The notes under the pieces were generated by a model. The model saw only the letters and a program-made list of their open reading frames with translations. It did no database searches and was not told the origin of the DNA. Both the position numbers and the translations under genes were made by a program. Source: Burkholderia oklahomensis C6786 (GTDB taxonomy: Bacteria > Pseudomonadota > Gammaproteobacteria > Burkholderiales > Burkholderiaceae). From it: DNA of 64,000 bases. Where the stretch lies: positions 1-64,000 of the forward strand of contig NZ_CP009556.1 of assembly GCF_000959365.1 (NCBI RefSeq), in the 5' to 3' direction. This document shows, piece by piece, positions 8,875 through 18,552 of this stretch. How positions within the stretch are numbered: position 1 is the stretch's first letter; each line of letters begins with the position of its first letter.

Positions 8875-8931
8875 GAAATCGGCACAGGCCGGCGCGCGCG
8901 CCGGCGATCGCGCCCCGATTGTGCCGATTTC
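8875..8931. promoter_or_regulatory. Nested palindromes in the divergent hydroxyproline promoter region
   Basis: Perfect 12-bp arms GAAATCGGCACA (8875-8886) and TGTGCCGATTTC (8920-8931) flank a perfect 18-bp palindrome GCCGGCGCGCGCGCCGGC (8888-8905). The arms are 45 bp apart centre to centre, between the epimerase and deaminase genes. A shared operator for the divergent operons is inferred; the regulator is not identified. Confidence 0.6.
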
Positions 8932-9041
8932 ATCTTTTCGCGGCTGGAAAAGGCTCAAGCCTCGCGGCCTCTCGACGGCGATACTGATTCCCGCTCCGAC
9001 GACGCCCGTCGGCCATCCCATTCGAACGTAGGAGATTCTCA

Positions 9042-9962
9042 GTGAGCCGTAACGCCATTCAGTGGAGCGGGGTGTTTCCCGCCGTCAGCACCCAGTTCAA
9101 GCCGGACTTCTCCCTCGACATCGACGCGACGCACCGCGTCGTGAAGAACCTGGTGAACGACGGCGTGTCGGGCCTCGTCGTCTGCGGCACGGTCGGCGAG
9201 AACACGTCGCTCGGCACGGCCGAGAAGCTCGCGGTGATCGAAGCCGCGCGCGACGCCGCGGGCGGCAAGATCCCGGTGATCGCCGGCATCGCCGAGTTCA
9301 CGACCGAGTTCGCGCGCAACACGGTGCGCGAAGCGGCGCGCGTCGGCGTCGACGGCGTGATGGTGATGCCCGCGCTCGTCTACTCGGCGAAGCCGCACGA
9401 GACGGCCGCGCACTTCCGCGCGGTCGCGACGAGCACCGACCTGCCGGTGATGGTCTACAACAACCCGCCGATCTACAAGAACGACGTCACGCCCGACGTG
9501 CTGATCGCGCTTCAGGACTGCGAAAACATCGTCTGCTTCAAGGATTCGTCGGGCGACACGCGCCGCTTCATCGACCTGCGCAACGCGGTCGGCGACCGCT
9601 TCGTGCTGTTCGCGGGCCTCGACGACGTCGTCGTCGAGAGCATCGCGGTCGGCGCGCAAGGCTGGGTGTCGGGGATGTCGAACGCGTTCCCGAAGGAAGG
9701 CGAGACGCTGTTCCGCCTCGCGAAGCAAAAGCGCTTCGACGAAGCGCTCGCGCTGTATCGCTGGTTCATGCCGCTCCTGCATCTCGACGCGCGCCCCGAC
9801 CTCGTCCAGTGCATCAAGCTGTGCGAAGAGCTCGTCGGCCGCGGCAGCGCGGTCACGCGCCCGCCGCGCCTCGCGCTCTCGGGCGGCACGCTCGACGAAG
9901 TGAAGGCGATCGTCGCGAAGGCGCTCGCCGCGCGTCCGACGCTGCCGGACGTCGGCCTCTGA
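9042..9962 (+). CDS. lhpC: delta1-pyrroline-4-hydroxy-2-carboxylate deaminase (DapA family)
   Basis: 306 residues, DHDPS/NAL-family TIM barrel. It deaminates and dehydrates the cyclic imine made by the dehydrogenase to 2-oxoglutarate semialdehyde. Schiff-base lysine: [12 protein letters not shown]. The upstream tyrosine motif is [11 protein letters not shown], and the GTVGENTSL loop is diagnostic of the family. The start is GTG at 9042, with AGGAG 8 bases upstream, so it is well supported. True dihydrodipicolinate synthase is unlikely, since the flanking genes are all from the hydroxyproline pathway. First gene of the plus-strand arm. Confidence 0.93.
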   Translation: MSRNAIQWSGVFPAVSTQFKPDFSLDIDATHRVVKNLVNDGVSGLVVCGTVGENTSLGTAEKLAVIEAARDAAGGKIPVIAGIAEFTTEFARNTVREAARVGVDGVMVMPALVYSAKPHETAAHFRAVATSTDLPVMVYNNPPIYKNDVTPDVLIALQDCENIVCFKDSSGDTRRFIDLRNAVGDRFVLFAGLDDVVVESIAVGAQGWVSGMSNAFPKEGETLFRLAKQKRFDEALALYRWFMPLLHLDARPDLVQCIKLCEELVGRGSAVTRPPRLALSGGTLDEVKAIVAKALAARPTLPDVGL

Positions 9963-10280
9963 TCGACGCGCCCGGCGGCCGGCCGGGGCGCAGCGCCCCG
10001 GCGCGTCGGGCACGACATCGCGCGCGCGTCGGTTCGGGCCGGTTCGGGCCGGACGCCGCCCGCAAGCGGGCGCGCGCCGCTTTCCGTCACGCGCGACGGC
10101 CGCGCCGCCACCACAGCGGGCCGCGCGAAGTACCGCCCGCCGACTGGATCGCCCCCGCCGCCCGTCGGCCCCGATTTGGCCGCCCCGACGAGGCCGACCG
10201 CCTCAGCCGCGGCGCGCGCAAGCCGCCGCGCACCCGGCCGCAGACCGAAACGAAATCATCAATCAAAAGGAGACAAGCCC
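9963..10280. other. Intergenic region, deaminase to permease
   Basis: 318 bp of GC-rich DNA. It contains a direct repeat of CGGTTCGGGC (about 10030-10050) and a 7-bp hairpin CGCCCGC-AA-GCGGGCG (10057-10072) without a T-run. This may be an attenuating or processing structure between the deaminase and permease genes. No open frame of convincing codon use. Confidence 0.45.
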
Positions 10281-11906
10281 ATGCCCGCCCAAGGCAACGC
10301 CCATCGATCCGTGCCGCTCGCGCGGTCCGCGCCTTCCGAAGCCGGACACGGCAAGTTCAAGAAGCAGCTTTCGCTGACCGATCTGACGTTCATCGGCCTC
10401 GGCGCGATTTTCGGTTCGGGGTGGCTGTTCGCCGCGAGCCACGTGTCGACGATCGCGGGCCCGGCCGGCATCTTCTCGTGGCTGCTCGGCGGCTTCGCGG
10501 TGCTGCTGCTCGGCATCGTCTACTGCGAGCTCGGCGCCGCGCTGCCGCGCGCGGGCGGCGTCGTCCGCTATCCGGTGTTCTCGCACGGCCCGCTGCTCGG
10601 CTACCTGATGGGCGCGATCACGCTGATCGCGTTCTCGAGCCTGATCGCGATCGAAGTCGTCGCCGCGCGCCAGTACGCGGCCGCGTGGCTTCCGGGCCTG
10701 ACGGTCGTTGGCTCGAGCAATCCGACGACGCTCGGCTGGCTCGTGCAGGCGGCCCTCCTCTGTTTCTTCTTCTACCTGAACTACTCGAGCGTGAAGACGT
10801 TCGCCAAGGCGAACAACATCATCAGCCTCTTCAAGTTCGTCGTGCCGCTCGCGGTGATCGGCGTGCTGTTCGCGTTCTTCAAGCCCGCGAACCTGACGAT
10901 GCACGGCTTCGCGCCGTTCGGCATGCCCGGCATCGAAATGGCCGTGTCGGCGGGCGGCATCATCTTCGCGTATCTGGGCTTGACGCCGATCGTGTCGGTC
11001 GCGAGCGAAGTGCGCAATCCGCAGCGCACGATCCCGATCGCGCTGATCCTGTCGATCGTGCTGTCGACGCTGATCTACGTGCTGCTGCAGCTCGCGTTCA
11101 TCGGCGGCATCCCGTCCGCGATGCTCGCGGGCGGCTGGCACGACGTCAGCAAGGCTTTCTCGCTGCCGTATCGCGACATCGCGCTCGCGCTGGGCGTCGG
11201 CTGGCTCGCGTACATGGTCGTCGCCGACGCGATGATCTCGCCCTCCGGCTGCGGTAACATCTACATGAACGCGACGCCGCGCGTCGTCTACGGCTGGGCG
11301 AAGACGGGCACGTTCTTCAAGGTCTTCACGCGCGTCGACGAAGCGTCCGGCATCCCGCGCGCGGGCCTGTGGCTGACGTTCGGCCTCGCGGTGTTCTGGA
11401 CGATGCCGTTTCCGTCGTGGGAGGCGCTCATCAACATCGTGTCGGCCGCGCTCGTGCTGAGCTACGCGGTCGCGCCAATTTCGGTCGCCGCGCTGCGGCG
11501 CACCGCGCCCGGCCTGCCGCGGCCGTTCCGCGCGAGCGCGTTCGCGATCACCGGCCCCGCGTCGTTCGTGATCGCCGCGCTGATCGTCTACTGGTCGGGC
11601 TGGAGCACGGTGTCCTGGCTGCTCGGCCTGCAGATCGCGATGTTCGTCGTCTATCTCGCGTGCCGCCGCTGGGTGCCGACCGCGCATCTGAGCCTCGCCG
11701 AGCAGGTGCGCTCGTCGCTGTGGCTGATCGCGTTCTACGCGCTGATGATCGTCGCGTCGTATTTCGGCGGCTTCGGCGGCACCGGGCAGCTCGCGCATCC
11801 GTACGACACCGCCGCCGTCGCGGTCATCGCGCTCGTCATCTATTACTGGGGCGCGCATACCGGCGTGCCGGCCGCGAAGCTGCGGCTCGGCGACGACGAG
11901 GACTGA
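10281..11906 (+). CDS. APC-family amino acid permease, probable hydroxyproline/proline importer
   Basis: 541 residues with about 12 hydrophobic segments. The APC-family consensus in the first helix is [14 protein letters not shown], followed by [13 protein letters not shown] and [13 protein letters not shown]. The ATG at 10281 has AAAGGAGA upstream; an in-frame extension of 35 codons further up is Arg-rich junk and is rejected. It is an inner-membrane protein. Its position between deaminase and semialdehyde dehydrogenase suggests import of hydroxyproline or a related imino acid, an inference from context. Family members also carry GABA and other amino acids. Confidence 0.88.
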   Translation: MPAQGNAHRSVPLARSAPSEAGHGKFKKQLSLTDLTFIGLGAIFGSGWLFAASHVSTIAGPAGIFSWLLGGFAVLLLGIVYCELGAALPRAGGVVRYPVFSHGPLLGYLMGAITLIAFSSLIAIEVVAARQYAAAWLPGLTVVGSSNPTTLGWLVQAALLCFFFYLNYSSVKTFAKANNIISLFKFVVPLAVIGVLFAFFKPANLTMHGFAPFGMPGIEMAVSAGGIIFAYLGLTPIVSVASEVRNPQRTIPIALILSIVLSTLIYVLLQLAFIGGIPSAMLAGGWHDVSKAFSLPYRDIALALGVGWLAYMVVADAMISPSGCGNIYMNATPRVVYGWAKTGTFFKVFTRVDEASGIPRAGLWLTFGLAVFWTMPFPSWEALINIVSAALVLSYAVAPISVAALRRTAPGLPRPFRASAFAITGPASFVIAALIVYWSGWSTVSWLLGLQIAMFVVYLACRRWVPTAHLSLAEQVRSSLWLIAFYALMIVASYFGGFGGTGQLAHPYDTAAVAVIALVIYYWGAHTGVPAAKLRLGDDED

Positions 11907-11980
11907 CGCGCCGCGCATTCGCCTTTCTTTTCATCGGCCGGGCCGGCAACGCCCGGCCTGCACGCTTCGAGGAAAAAACC

Positions 11981-13573
11981 ATGCGACTCACAGGCCAGCT
12001 TTTGATCGGTCAATCGGCGGCGTTCGGGCAGAACGGCGCATTCCGCGCGATCGACGCCGCGACCGGCGCGCCGCTCGAACCCGCATTCGGCGGCGCGAGC
12101 CCGCACGACCTGGAAACGGCCTGCGCGCTCGCCGACGACGCGTTCGACGCGTATCGCGAGACGAGCCTCGACGCGCGCGCCGCGTTTCTCGACGCGATCG
12201 GCCGGCGCATCATCGCGCTCGGCGACGCGCTGATCGAACGCTGCGTCGCCGAATCGGGCCTGCCGCGCGCGCGGATCGAAGGCGAGCGCGCGCGCACCGT
12301 CGGGCAGCTCGCGCTGTTCGCGTCGGTCGTGCGCGACGGCGGTTTCCTCGACGCGCGGATCGATCCCGCGCGCCCGGACCGCAAGCCGCTGCCGCGCGTC
12401 GACCTGCGGCTGCGCAACGTCGCGATCGGGCCTGTCGCCGTGTTCGGCGCGTCGAATTTTCCGCTCGCGTTCTCCGTCGCGGGCGGCGACACCGCGTCCG
12501 CGCTCGCGGCCGGCTGCCCCGTGATCGTCAAGGCGCATTCCGCGCATCCGGGCACCTCCGAGCTCGTCGGCCGCGCGATCCAGGCGGCCGTGCGCGAATG
12601 CGGGCTGCCGGCCGGCGTGTTCTCGCTGCTGTTCGACGCGTCGCGCGAGATCGGCCGGGCGCTCGTCGCCGATCCGCGCGTCAAGGCGGTCGGCTTCACC
12701 GGCTCGCGGCGCGGCGGCGTCGCGCTGATGCACATCGCGGCCGCGCGCCACGAGCCGATTCCGGTCTATGCGGAAATGAGCTCGATCAACCCGGTGCTGC
12801 TGCTGCCCGGCGCGCTCGCCGCACGGCACGACGCGATCGCGCAGCAGTTCGTCGCGTCGCTGACGCTCGGCGCCGGCCAGTTCTGCACGAATCCGGGCCT
12901 CGTGCTCGGCATCGACGGCCCCGCGCTGCGCGCGTTCGAGCGCGCGGCGGCGGCGGCCGTCGGCGCGGCCGCGCCCGCGACGATGCTGACGCCGCCCATC
13001 CACGCGAGCTATTGCGAAGGCGTGGCGAGGCTCGCGTCGCACGACGCGGTCGAGCGGCTCGGCGAAGGCGCCGCGGGCGACCGCCATCAGGCGCGCGCCG
13101 CGCTGTTCGCGACGACGGCGGACGCGTTCGTCGACCGCGCGGCGTTGCGCGACGAAGTGTTCGGCCCGGCGTCGCTGATCGTCCGCTGTCCGGACGCCGA
13201 CGCGCTGCATCGCGTGCTGAAGTCGCTCGAAGGCCAGTTGACGATCGCCGCGCATCTCGGCGACGGCGACGCGCCCCTCTTCCGCACGCTGCTGCCGACG
13301 CTTGAGCGCAAGGCCGGCCGCATCCTCGTCGACGGCTTCGGCACGGGCGTCGAAGTCGGCCACGCGATGGTGCACGGCGGCCCGTTCCCGGCGACGTCGG
13401 ACACGCGCACGACGTCGGTCGGCGCGCGCGCGATCGAGCGCTTCCTGCGGCCGGTGTCGTATCAGGACCTGCCCGCCGCGCTGCTGCCCGACGCGATCCG
13501 CGACGGCAATCCGCTGCGCGTTCCCCAACGCATCGACGGCGTGATCGCGCCGCGGGAGCCGCGCGATGCCTGA
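11981..13573 (+). CDS. 2-oxoglutarate semialdehyde dehydrogenase (NADP+)
   Basis: 530 residues, ALDH superfamily of the KGSADH-III / fatty-aldehyde dehydrogenase-like branch. The catalytic cysteine is in [12 protein letters not shown] and the general-base glutamate in [11 protein letters not shown]; the cofactor loop is GFTGSRRGG. It oxidises 2-oxoglutarate semialdehyde to 2-oxoglutarate, the last step of the hydroxyproline route. The start is the ATG at 11981, with GAGGAAAA about 5 bases upstream. It lies 74 bp after the permease and overlaps the next gene by 8 bases, so co-transcription is likely. The same enzyme class serves arabinose and glucarate degradation, but no sugar genes are nearby. 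Confidence 0.9.
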   Translation: MRLTGQLLIGQSAAFGQNGAFRAIDAATGAPLEPAFGGASPHDLETACALADDAFDAYRETSLDARAAFLDAIGRRIIALGDALIERCVAESGLPRARIEGERARTVGQLALFASVVRDGGFLDARIDPARPDRKPLPRVDLRLRNVAIGPVAVFGASNFPLAFSVAGGDTASALAAGCPVIVKAHSAHPGTSELVGRAIQAAVRECGLPAGVFSLLFDASREIGRALVADPRVKAVGFTGSRRGGVALMHIAAARHEPIPVYAEMSSINPVLLLPGALAARHDAIAQQFVASLTLGAGQFCTNPGLVLGIDGPALRAFERAAAAAVGAAAPATMLTPPIHASYCEGVARLASHDAVERLGEGAAGDRHQARAALFATTADAFVDRAALRDEVFGPASLIVRCPDADALHRVLKSLEGQLTIAAHLGDGDAPLFRTLLPTLERKAGRILVDGFGTGVEVGHAMVHGGPFPATSDTRTTSVGARAIERFLRPVSYQDLPAALLPDAIRDGNPLRVPQRIDGVIAPREPRDA

Positions 13574-14597
13574 TCCGCAAGACCTCGCGCCAGACGTCGT
13601 CCTGCCGCTCGACGACGTGCATGCGCTCGCGCTGCGCGTGCTGACGCGCCACGGGCTGTCCGGCGCGCACGCGCAAGCGATCGCGAACGTCGTCACGCAA
13701 GGCCAGCGCGACGAATGCCATTCGCACGGCGTCTACCGGCTGCTCGTCTGCGTGCGCTCGCTGCGCCTCGGCAAGGTCGATCCACAGGCGGTGCCGACGC
13801 TGCGCCGGCTCTCGTCGTCGATCGTGTCGGTCGACGCGCATCGCGGCTTCTCGCTGCTCGCGTTCGAGACCGGCCTGCCGGTGCTCGTCGAGATGGCGCG
13901 GCGGCACGGCATCGCGGCGATGACGATCAACCGCTGCTATCACTTCTCCGCGCTGTGGCCGGAAGTCGAGGCGATCGCCGCGCACGGCCTCGCCGGCATC
14001 GCGATGAACCCGAGCCATAGCTGGGTCGCGCCGGAAGGCGGCGCGCAACCGGTGTTCGGCACGAACCCGCTCGCGTTCGCGTGGCCGCGGCCGGGCGGCC
14101 TGCCGTTCGTGTTCGATTTCGCGACGAGCGCGATCGCGCGCGGCGACATCGAATTGCACGCGAAAGAGGACAAGCCGATTCCGCCGCACTGGGCGATCGA
14201 CGCGAACGGCAAGCCGACCACCGATCCGAAGGCCGCGCTGCAAGGCGCGATGCGCACGTTCGGCGGCCACAAGGGCTCGGCGCTCGCGGCGATGGTCGAG
14301 TTGATGGGCGGCGCGCTGATCGGCGACATGACGAGTCTCGAATCGATGGCGTTCGACGACGGCGTCGGCGCGACACCGTGCCATGGCGAGCTCGTCGTCG
14401 CATTCGATCCGAAGGTGTTCCTCGGCGACGATCTCGACGCGGGCCTCGCGCGCGGCGAGCGGATGCTCGATGCGATCGTCGCGCAGGGCGCGCGGCTGCC
14501 GTCGCAACGGCGCTTCGACGCACGCGCGCGCAGCGTCGCGAACGGCGTGCGGATTCCGGCCCGGCTCCACGACGAGATCCTCGCGCTGCTCGATTGA
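13566..14597 (+). CDS. Ldh_2-family reductase, probable delta1-pyrroline-2-carboxylate reductase
   Basis: 343 residues of the malate/L-lactate dehydrogenase (Ldh_2) superfamily, which includes the NAD(P)H-dependent delta1-pyrroline/piperideine-2-carboxylate reductases (DpkA/LhpI). Recognisable blocks are [10 protein letters not shown] with the catalytic-type His, [25 protein letters not shown] and [15 protein letters not shown]. Together with the pathway context these point to reduction of delta1-pyrroline-2-carboxylate to L-proline, formed from trans-3-hydroxyproline or D-proline. Its start overlaps the preceding stop (ATGCCTGA), so it is translationally coupled. A ureidoglycolate or malate dehydrogenase role is less likely here. 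Confidence 0.83.
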   Translation: MPDPQDLAPDVVLPLDDVHALALRVLTRHGLSGAHAQAIANVVTQGQRDECHSHGVYRLLVCVRSLRLGKVDPQAVPTLRRLSSSIVSVDAHRGFSLLAFETGLPVLVEMARRHGIAAMTINRCYHFSALWPEVEAIAAHGLAGIAMNPSHSWVAPEGGAQPVFGTNPLAFAWPRPGGLPFVFDFATSAIARGDIELHAKEDKPIPPHWAIDANGKPTTDPKAALQGAMRTFGGHKGSALAAMVELMGGALIGDMTSLESMAFDDGVGATPCHGELVVAFDPKVFLGDDLDAGLARGERMLDAIVAQGARLPSQRRFDARARSVANGVRIPARLHDEILALLD

Positions 14598-14618
14598 CCG
14601 GATTGACCGGATTGACCG
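14592..14618. repeat. Three 9-bp repeats over the stop codon of the reductase gene
   Basis: Three exact copies of GATTGACCG; the first supplies the TGA stop. Slippage here would leave the protein unchanged, since the stop is in the first copy. Confidence 0.8.
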
Positions 14619-14928
14619 ATCGGCCGCGTCACCGGGCGTCGCTCGCCCGCCGCCCCGCGCGAGCGAGCGACGCGCCCCCACGCATCGTTCGCCGCCGGTC
14701 CGCAATTGCCGATTTCCACGATATCGCCCGCGCCTTTCGGCGTTCCGCCGTCCTGTAGAATCGCCGGCATTGCGTCACGTTCGTCCCCGCGCGGCCCGTA
14801 TCCGGCCGCCGCGCGGTTCGTGTCCCGTGCGCCATCCCGCGCGTTGCACCGTCTGTCCGACGACGAGGCCCGCCGCCCGGCCCCGATCCGCGCGGTGCAC
14901 AACCATTCGAACCAAGATCGCCCCGACC
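14598..14928. other. Intergenic region before the MHS transporter
   Basis: 331 bp. Beyond the 9-bp repeats no gene is apparent. It probably holds the promoter of the transporter at 14929; no clear -35/-10 pair or terminator is recognised. Confidence 0.4.
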
Positions 14929-16221
14929 ATGCCCGCATCCGAATTGAGCGCCGTTTCGAGCGCCGCGCCACGCGCCCTCACGGGCCGCGACTACAAGACC
15001 CTGAGCCTCGCTGCGTTGGGCGGCGCGCTGGAGTTCTACGACTTCATCATCTTCGTGTTCTTCGCGCCCGCGATCGGCCAGTTGTTCTTTCCGCACGACA
15101 TTCCCGACTGGCTGCGCCAGTTGCAGACGTTCGGCATCTTCGCGGCCGGCTATCTCGCGCGGCCGCTCGGCGGCATCGTGATGGCGCACTTCGGCGATCT
15201 CGTCGGCCGCAAGCGGATGTTCACGCTGAGCGTGCTGCTGATGTCGGTGCCGACGCTCCTGATGGGCCTGCTGCCCACCTACGACAGCATCGGCCTGCTC
15301 GCGCCGATCGCGCTCCTGCTGTTTCGCGTGCTGCAAGGCGCGGCGGTCGGCGGCGAAGTGCCGGGCGCATGGGTGTTCGTGTCCGAGCACGTGCCGTCGC
15401 AGCGCATCGGCTATGCGTGCGGCACGCTGACGGCGGGCCTCACCGCGGGCATCCTGCTCGGCTCGCTCGTCGCGACGGCCGTCAACAGCCGCTTCTCGAC
15501 CGCCGAAGTCGGCGCGTTCGCGTGGCGCATTCCGTTCCTGCTCGGCGGCGTGTTCGGCCTCTTCTCCGTCTATCTGCGCCGCTGGCTGCACGAGACGCCC
15601 GTGTTCGCCGAGATGAAGGCGCGCAAGACGCTCGCGGCCGAGATTCCGCTGAAGGCGGTGATCCGCGACCACGGCCGCGCGGTGATCGTGTCGATGCTGC
15701 TCACGTGGATGCTGTCGGCGGCGATCGTCGTCGTGATCCTGATGACGCCGACGCTGTTGCAAAAGCAATTCCACATCGCGCCCGCGACCGCGCTGTTCGC
15801 GAACAGCATCGCGACGCTGTGCCTGACGGCCGGCTGCATCACCGCCGGCTCGCTCGCCGACCGCTTCGGCGCGAAGGCGGTGCTGTCGATCGGCGGCATC
15901 GTGCTCGCCGCGTGCTACTACGCGATGCTCACGCAGCTCGCGGCCGACGCGACGCGCCTCGTGCCGCTCTACGCGCTCGCGGGCTTCGTCGTCGGCACGA
16001 TCGGCGCGGTGCCGTTCGTGCTGGTCAGGAGCTTCCCGGCCGTCGTGCGCTTCTCGGGAATCTCGTTCTCGTACAACGTCGCGTATGCGGTGTTCGGCGG
16101 ACTCACGCCGGTGATCGTGTCGCTGATGATGAAGTCGAATCCGCTCGCGCCCGCGCTGTACGTCGCGGCGATCTGCGTGCTCGGCGCGGTCGCGGCGATG
16201 TTTGCGAAGGACGCCGAATAA
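14929..16221 (+). CDS. MFS transporter, metabolite:H+ symporter (MHS) type
   Basis: 430 residues and about 12 transmembrane segments. Start region: SLAALGGALEFYDFIIFVFF. The MFS loop 2-3 signature is MAHFGDLVGRKRMF, and the MHS-typical RPLGGIVMAHFGD precedes it; loop 8-9 has GSLADRFGAKAVLS. It imports an organic acid or amino acid together with protons across the inner membrane. The ATG at 14929 has only a weak ribosome site (AAGATCG); upstream in-frame codons lie inside the reductase gene and are rejected. It is 331 bp from the hydroxyproline genes, so it may be a second carrier for that pathway, but the substrate cannot be read from sequence. Confidence 0.85.
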   Translation: MPASELSAVSSAAPRALTGRDYKTLSLAALGGALEFYDFIIFVFFAPAIGQLFFPHDIPDWLRQLQTFGIFAAGYLARPLGGIVMAHFGDLVGRKRMFTLSVLLMSVPTLLMGLLPTYDSIGLLAPIALLLFRVLQGAAVGGEVPGAWVFVSEHVPSQRIGYACGTLTAGLTAGILLGSLVATAVNSRFSTAEVGAFAWRIPFLLGGVFGLFSVYLRRWLHETPVFAEMKARKTLAAEIPLKAVIRDHGRAVIVSMLLTWMLSAAIVVVILMTPTLLQKQFHIAPATALFANSIATLCLTAGCITAGSLADRFGAKAVLSIGGIVLAACYYAMLTQLAADATRLVPLYALAGFVVGTIGAVPFVLVRSFPAVVRFSGISFSYNVAYAVFGGLTPVIVSLMMKSNPLAPALYVAAICVLGAVAAMFAKDAE

Positions 16222-16231
16222 CGCGTGTTCA

Positions 16232-16256
16232 TACGGGCGGCGGCGGGCCGCCCGTA
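16232..16256 (+). terminator. GC-rich hairpin just after the MHS transporter
   Basis: Perfect 9-bp arms TACGGGCGG/CCGCCCGTA with a 7-base loop start 11 bases after the stop at 16221. There is no T-run, so it may be a 3' stabilising hairpin instead of an intrinsic terminator. Confidence 0.45.
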
Positions 16257-16600
16257 CGCGTCCGAGCCGGCGGAAACCGCGATCGCGCGCGCCGGCGGAC
16301 ACACCGGCGCGGTCGGCATCCCCCCGGGCGGCGACACGGTGCACGGCGACGCCGCGACGCCGCGACATCCCGCCTCGCGCATCGCGCTTTCCGCTTTTCC
16401 GCGTCCCGCCTTCCGCCTTCGCCTTCCATCCCGCATTACGCCGCCCGATTTCCGCCGCCCGGTTTCCGCCGCTCGCCTCCGTCCCCGCCGCGAGCCACCG
16501 CGAACGCCGCCCGAACGGGCTCGGCTCGCCGCCCGCGCCGCATTCGACATTTCAGACGAGTCCGCAACGTCGCCGCGCCGCCCGGCACTACGATCCTTGC
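16257..16600. other. Intergenic region between the two MFS genes
   Basis: 344 bp of GC-rich DNA with many short CCGCTTTCC/CCGCC-type runs. No convincing open frame, operator or ribosome site beyond what the next gene needs. Confidence 0.4.
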
Positions 16601-18121
16601 ATGGACACGCACACTCCCCACCCCGCCCTTTCCCGCGCCGCGCTCGTGCGCATCGTCTCGACCGTGAGCGCCGGCTTCGTCATCACCCAGCTCGACGTCA
16701 CGATCGTCAACGTCGCGCTCGCGCGCATCGGCATCGATCTGCGCACGGGCGTCGCGGGCCTGCAATGGATCGTCGATGCGTACACGCTCGCGCTCGCCGG
16801 GCTGATGCTGTCGGCCGGCGCGCTCGGCGACCGCTTCGGCGCACGCCGGCTGTTCGCGGCCGGGCTCGCGCTGTTCGCGGTCGCGTCGTTCGTCTGCGGC
16901 ATCGCCGCGAACGCGACGACGCTGATCGCCGCACGCGCGCTGCAAGGATTCGCGGCCGCCGCGATGCTGCCGAACTCGCTCGCGCTCCTCAATCGCGCAT
17001 GCGCGCACGATCCGCGGCTGCGGGCGCGCGCGGTCGGCTGGTGGACCGCGTCGGGCGCGATCTCGATCGCGGCGGGCCCGGTGATCGGCGGCGTGCTGAT
17101 CGCGCAATTCGGCTGGCGCAGCATCTTCTTCGTCAATCTGCCGCTGTGCGCCGCGGGGCTCGCTGCGACGTTGCGATGGATCGACAAGGATGAAACGAGC
17201 GCGGCGGCTTCCGGCAAGGGCGCCGCCAGCGCCTCTCGCTTCGCCGATTCGACGGCGAATACGGAGGCATCCCGTCCGATCGCCGCCGTCCGCGCCGCCG
17301 ACATTCGCCCGCGCGGCATCGATCTCCCCGGTCAATGCCTCGCGGCCGTCGCGCTGACGCTCTTCACCGGCGCGGTGATCGACTGGCATCCGACGCTCGT
17401 CGCCGTCGCGCTCGCGGCCGCCGCCGCGTTCGTGTTCGTCGAATCGCGCAGCGCGCATCCGATGATGCCGCTCGCGCTGTTCAAGCAGCGCACGTTCAGC
17501 GTCGCCGTGCTGTTCGGCGTCTGCATGAATCTGTCGTACTACGGCATCATCTTCGTGCTGAGCCTGTATTTGCAGCGCGTGCGGCACGACACGCCGCTCG
17601 AGGCGGGGCTCGCGTTCCTGCCGCTCACGGGCGGCTTCCTGCTGTCGAACGTCGCGAGCGGCTGGGCGACCGCGCATTACGGCGCGCGCCGGCCGATGAT
17701 CGTCGGCGCGCTGATCGGCGCGACCGGGTTCGCGCTGCTCAGCATGACGCGCGCCGATACGCCGGTCGCCGCGCTCGTCGTGCCGTTCCTGCTGATTCCC
17801 GGCGGCATGGGGCTCGCCGTGCCCGCGATGACGACGACCGTGCTCGCGTCGGTCGAGCGTGCGCGCGCCGCGACTGCGTCGGCCGTGCTGAACACCGCGC
17901 GGCAGGCGGGCGGCGCGATCGGCGTCGCCGGATTCGGCGCGCTCGCGAGCGGCGCGCTGCCGGCGCAGATCGTTTCGGGCCTGCGTGCGTCGGCGCTCGT
18001 ATCGGCGGCGCTCTTCGTCGCCGCAGCGGCGATCGCGACCGCGGTGCGCGGCGTGCCGCATCGCGCGTCGTCCGCCGCGCGCACGAAGCACGCGAATCCC
18101 GCAGGCGCGGACGCGCGCTGA
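16601..18121 (+). CDS. DHA2-family MFS drug/proton antiporter
   Basis: 506 residues with about 14 hydrophobic segments. Motif C-like and family features: ITQLDVTIVNVALARIG in helix 1, LQWIVDAYTLALAGLML in helix 2, GALGDRFGARRLF in loop 2-3, and SGAISIAAGPVIGGVL in helix 5, the antiporter motif. A Ser/Ala-rich loop of about 45 residues separates the halves near residue 205. It probably exports a toxic compound across the inner membrane. No TetR or membrane-fusion gene sits beside it, so the substrate is unknown. The start is the ATG at 16601; the Arg/Pro-rich in-frame extension upstream is rejected. Confidence 0.88.
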   Translation: MDTHTPHPALSRAALVRIVSTVSAGFVITQLDVTIVNVALARIGIDLRTGVAGLQWIVDAYTLALAGLMLSAGALGDRFGARRLFAAGLALFAVASFVCGIAANATTLIAARALQGFAAAAMLPNSLALLNRACAHDPRLRARAVGWWTASGAISIAAGPVIGGVLIAQFGWRSIFFVNLPLCAAGLAATLRWIDKDETSAAASGKGAASASRFADSTANTEASRPIAAVRAADIRPRGIDLPGQCLAAVALTLFTGAVIDWHPTLVAVALAAAAAFVFVESRSAHPMMPLALFKQRTFSVAVLFGVCMNLSYYGIIFVLSLYLQRVRHDTPLEAGLAFLPLTGGFLLSNVASGWATAHYGARRPMIVGALIGATGFALLSMTRADTPVAALVVPFLLIPGGMGLAVPAMTTTVLASVERARAATASAVLNTARQAGGAIGVAGFGALASGALPAQIVSGLRASALVSAALFVAAAAIATAVRGVPHRASSAARTKHANPAGADAR

Positions 18122-18179
18122 CGCGGCCACACAATCCGAGGCCGGCCCGGTCGGCTCTGCCGCGTTTGTGTCCGATGTC

Positions 18180-18212
18180 GCCGGATCAGCGCCGGATCAG
18201 CGCCGGATCAGC
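18180..18212. repeat. Three 11-bp tandem repeats
   Basis: Three exact copies of GCCGGATCAGC, followed by a partial fourth, in the 431-bp gap (18122-18552) between the DHA2 gene and the porin. The rest of that gap becomes AT-richer toward the porin and holds a palindrome and a Fur-like box. Confidence 0.8.
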
Positions 18213-18375
18213 CCGGATCGCCGCCGCATCGCTCGAGGCCGAAGCGCGGCGTCTCTCGACGCCCTCGATCCCGCCGCGCTTTCCGCTCGCGCGACGTTTG
18301 CCGCGCGACATCAACACGACAATTACATTACGAAGAACATTGCATTTTCCCTTCTGCCAAGAGACCTCGGCACGC

Positions 18376-18402
18376 CGTTCGTAACCCTCACCATTACGAA
18401 CG
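18376..18402. promoter_or_regulatory. Inverted repeat upstream of the porin-efeB unit
   Basis: Perfect 9-bp arms CGTTCGTAA and TTACGAACG separated by 9 bp, directly upstream of the Fur-like box. The spacing suits a dimeric regulator; the identity is unknown. Confidence 0.45.
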
Positions 18403-18410
18403 GTAATCTA

Positions 18411-18430
18411 TACGAGAATCATTCTCATTT
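18411..18430. promoter_or_regulatory. Fur-like box before the porin / EfeB unit
   Basis: TACGAGAATCATTCTCATTT contains the dyad GAGAAT-C-ATTCTC (18414-18426) and matches the core of the Fur consensus GATAATGATAATCATTATC well. It lies 120 bp before the porin start. Iron repression of the porin-propeller-EfeB unit is inferred. Confidence 0.65.
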
Positions 18431-18552
18431 ATATTGACTTTCGATTCCGGCGTGCCTACGATGCGCCCGCATCGCGCCATTCGTGCGCTTCCACGAACGA
18501 TCGCAGCAAGCATTGCGCAACGACGATCGCACGACAAAGGGAAGGGACATCA

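Noticed and set aside
10057..10072. Intrinsic terminator after the deaminase gene
   Set aside because: There is a perfect hairpin but no following T-run, and genes on both sides belong to one pathway; kept only as a hairpin note.
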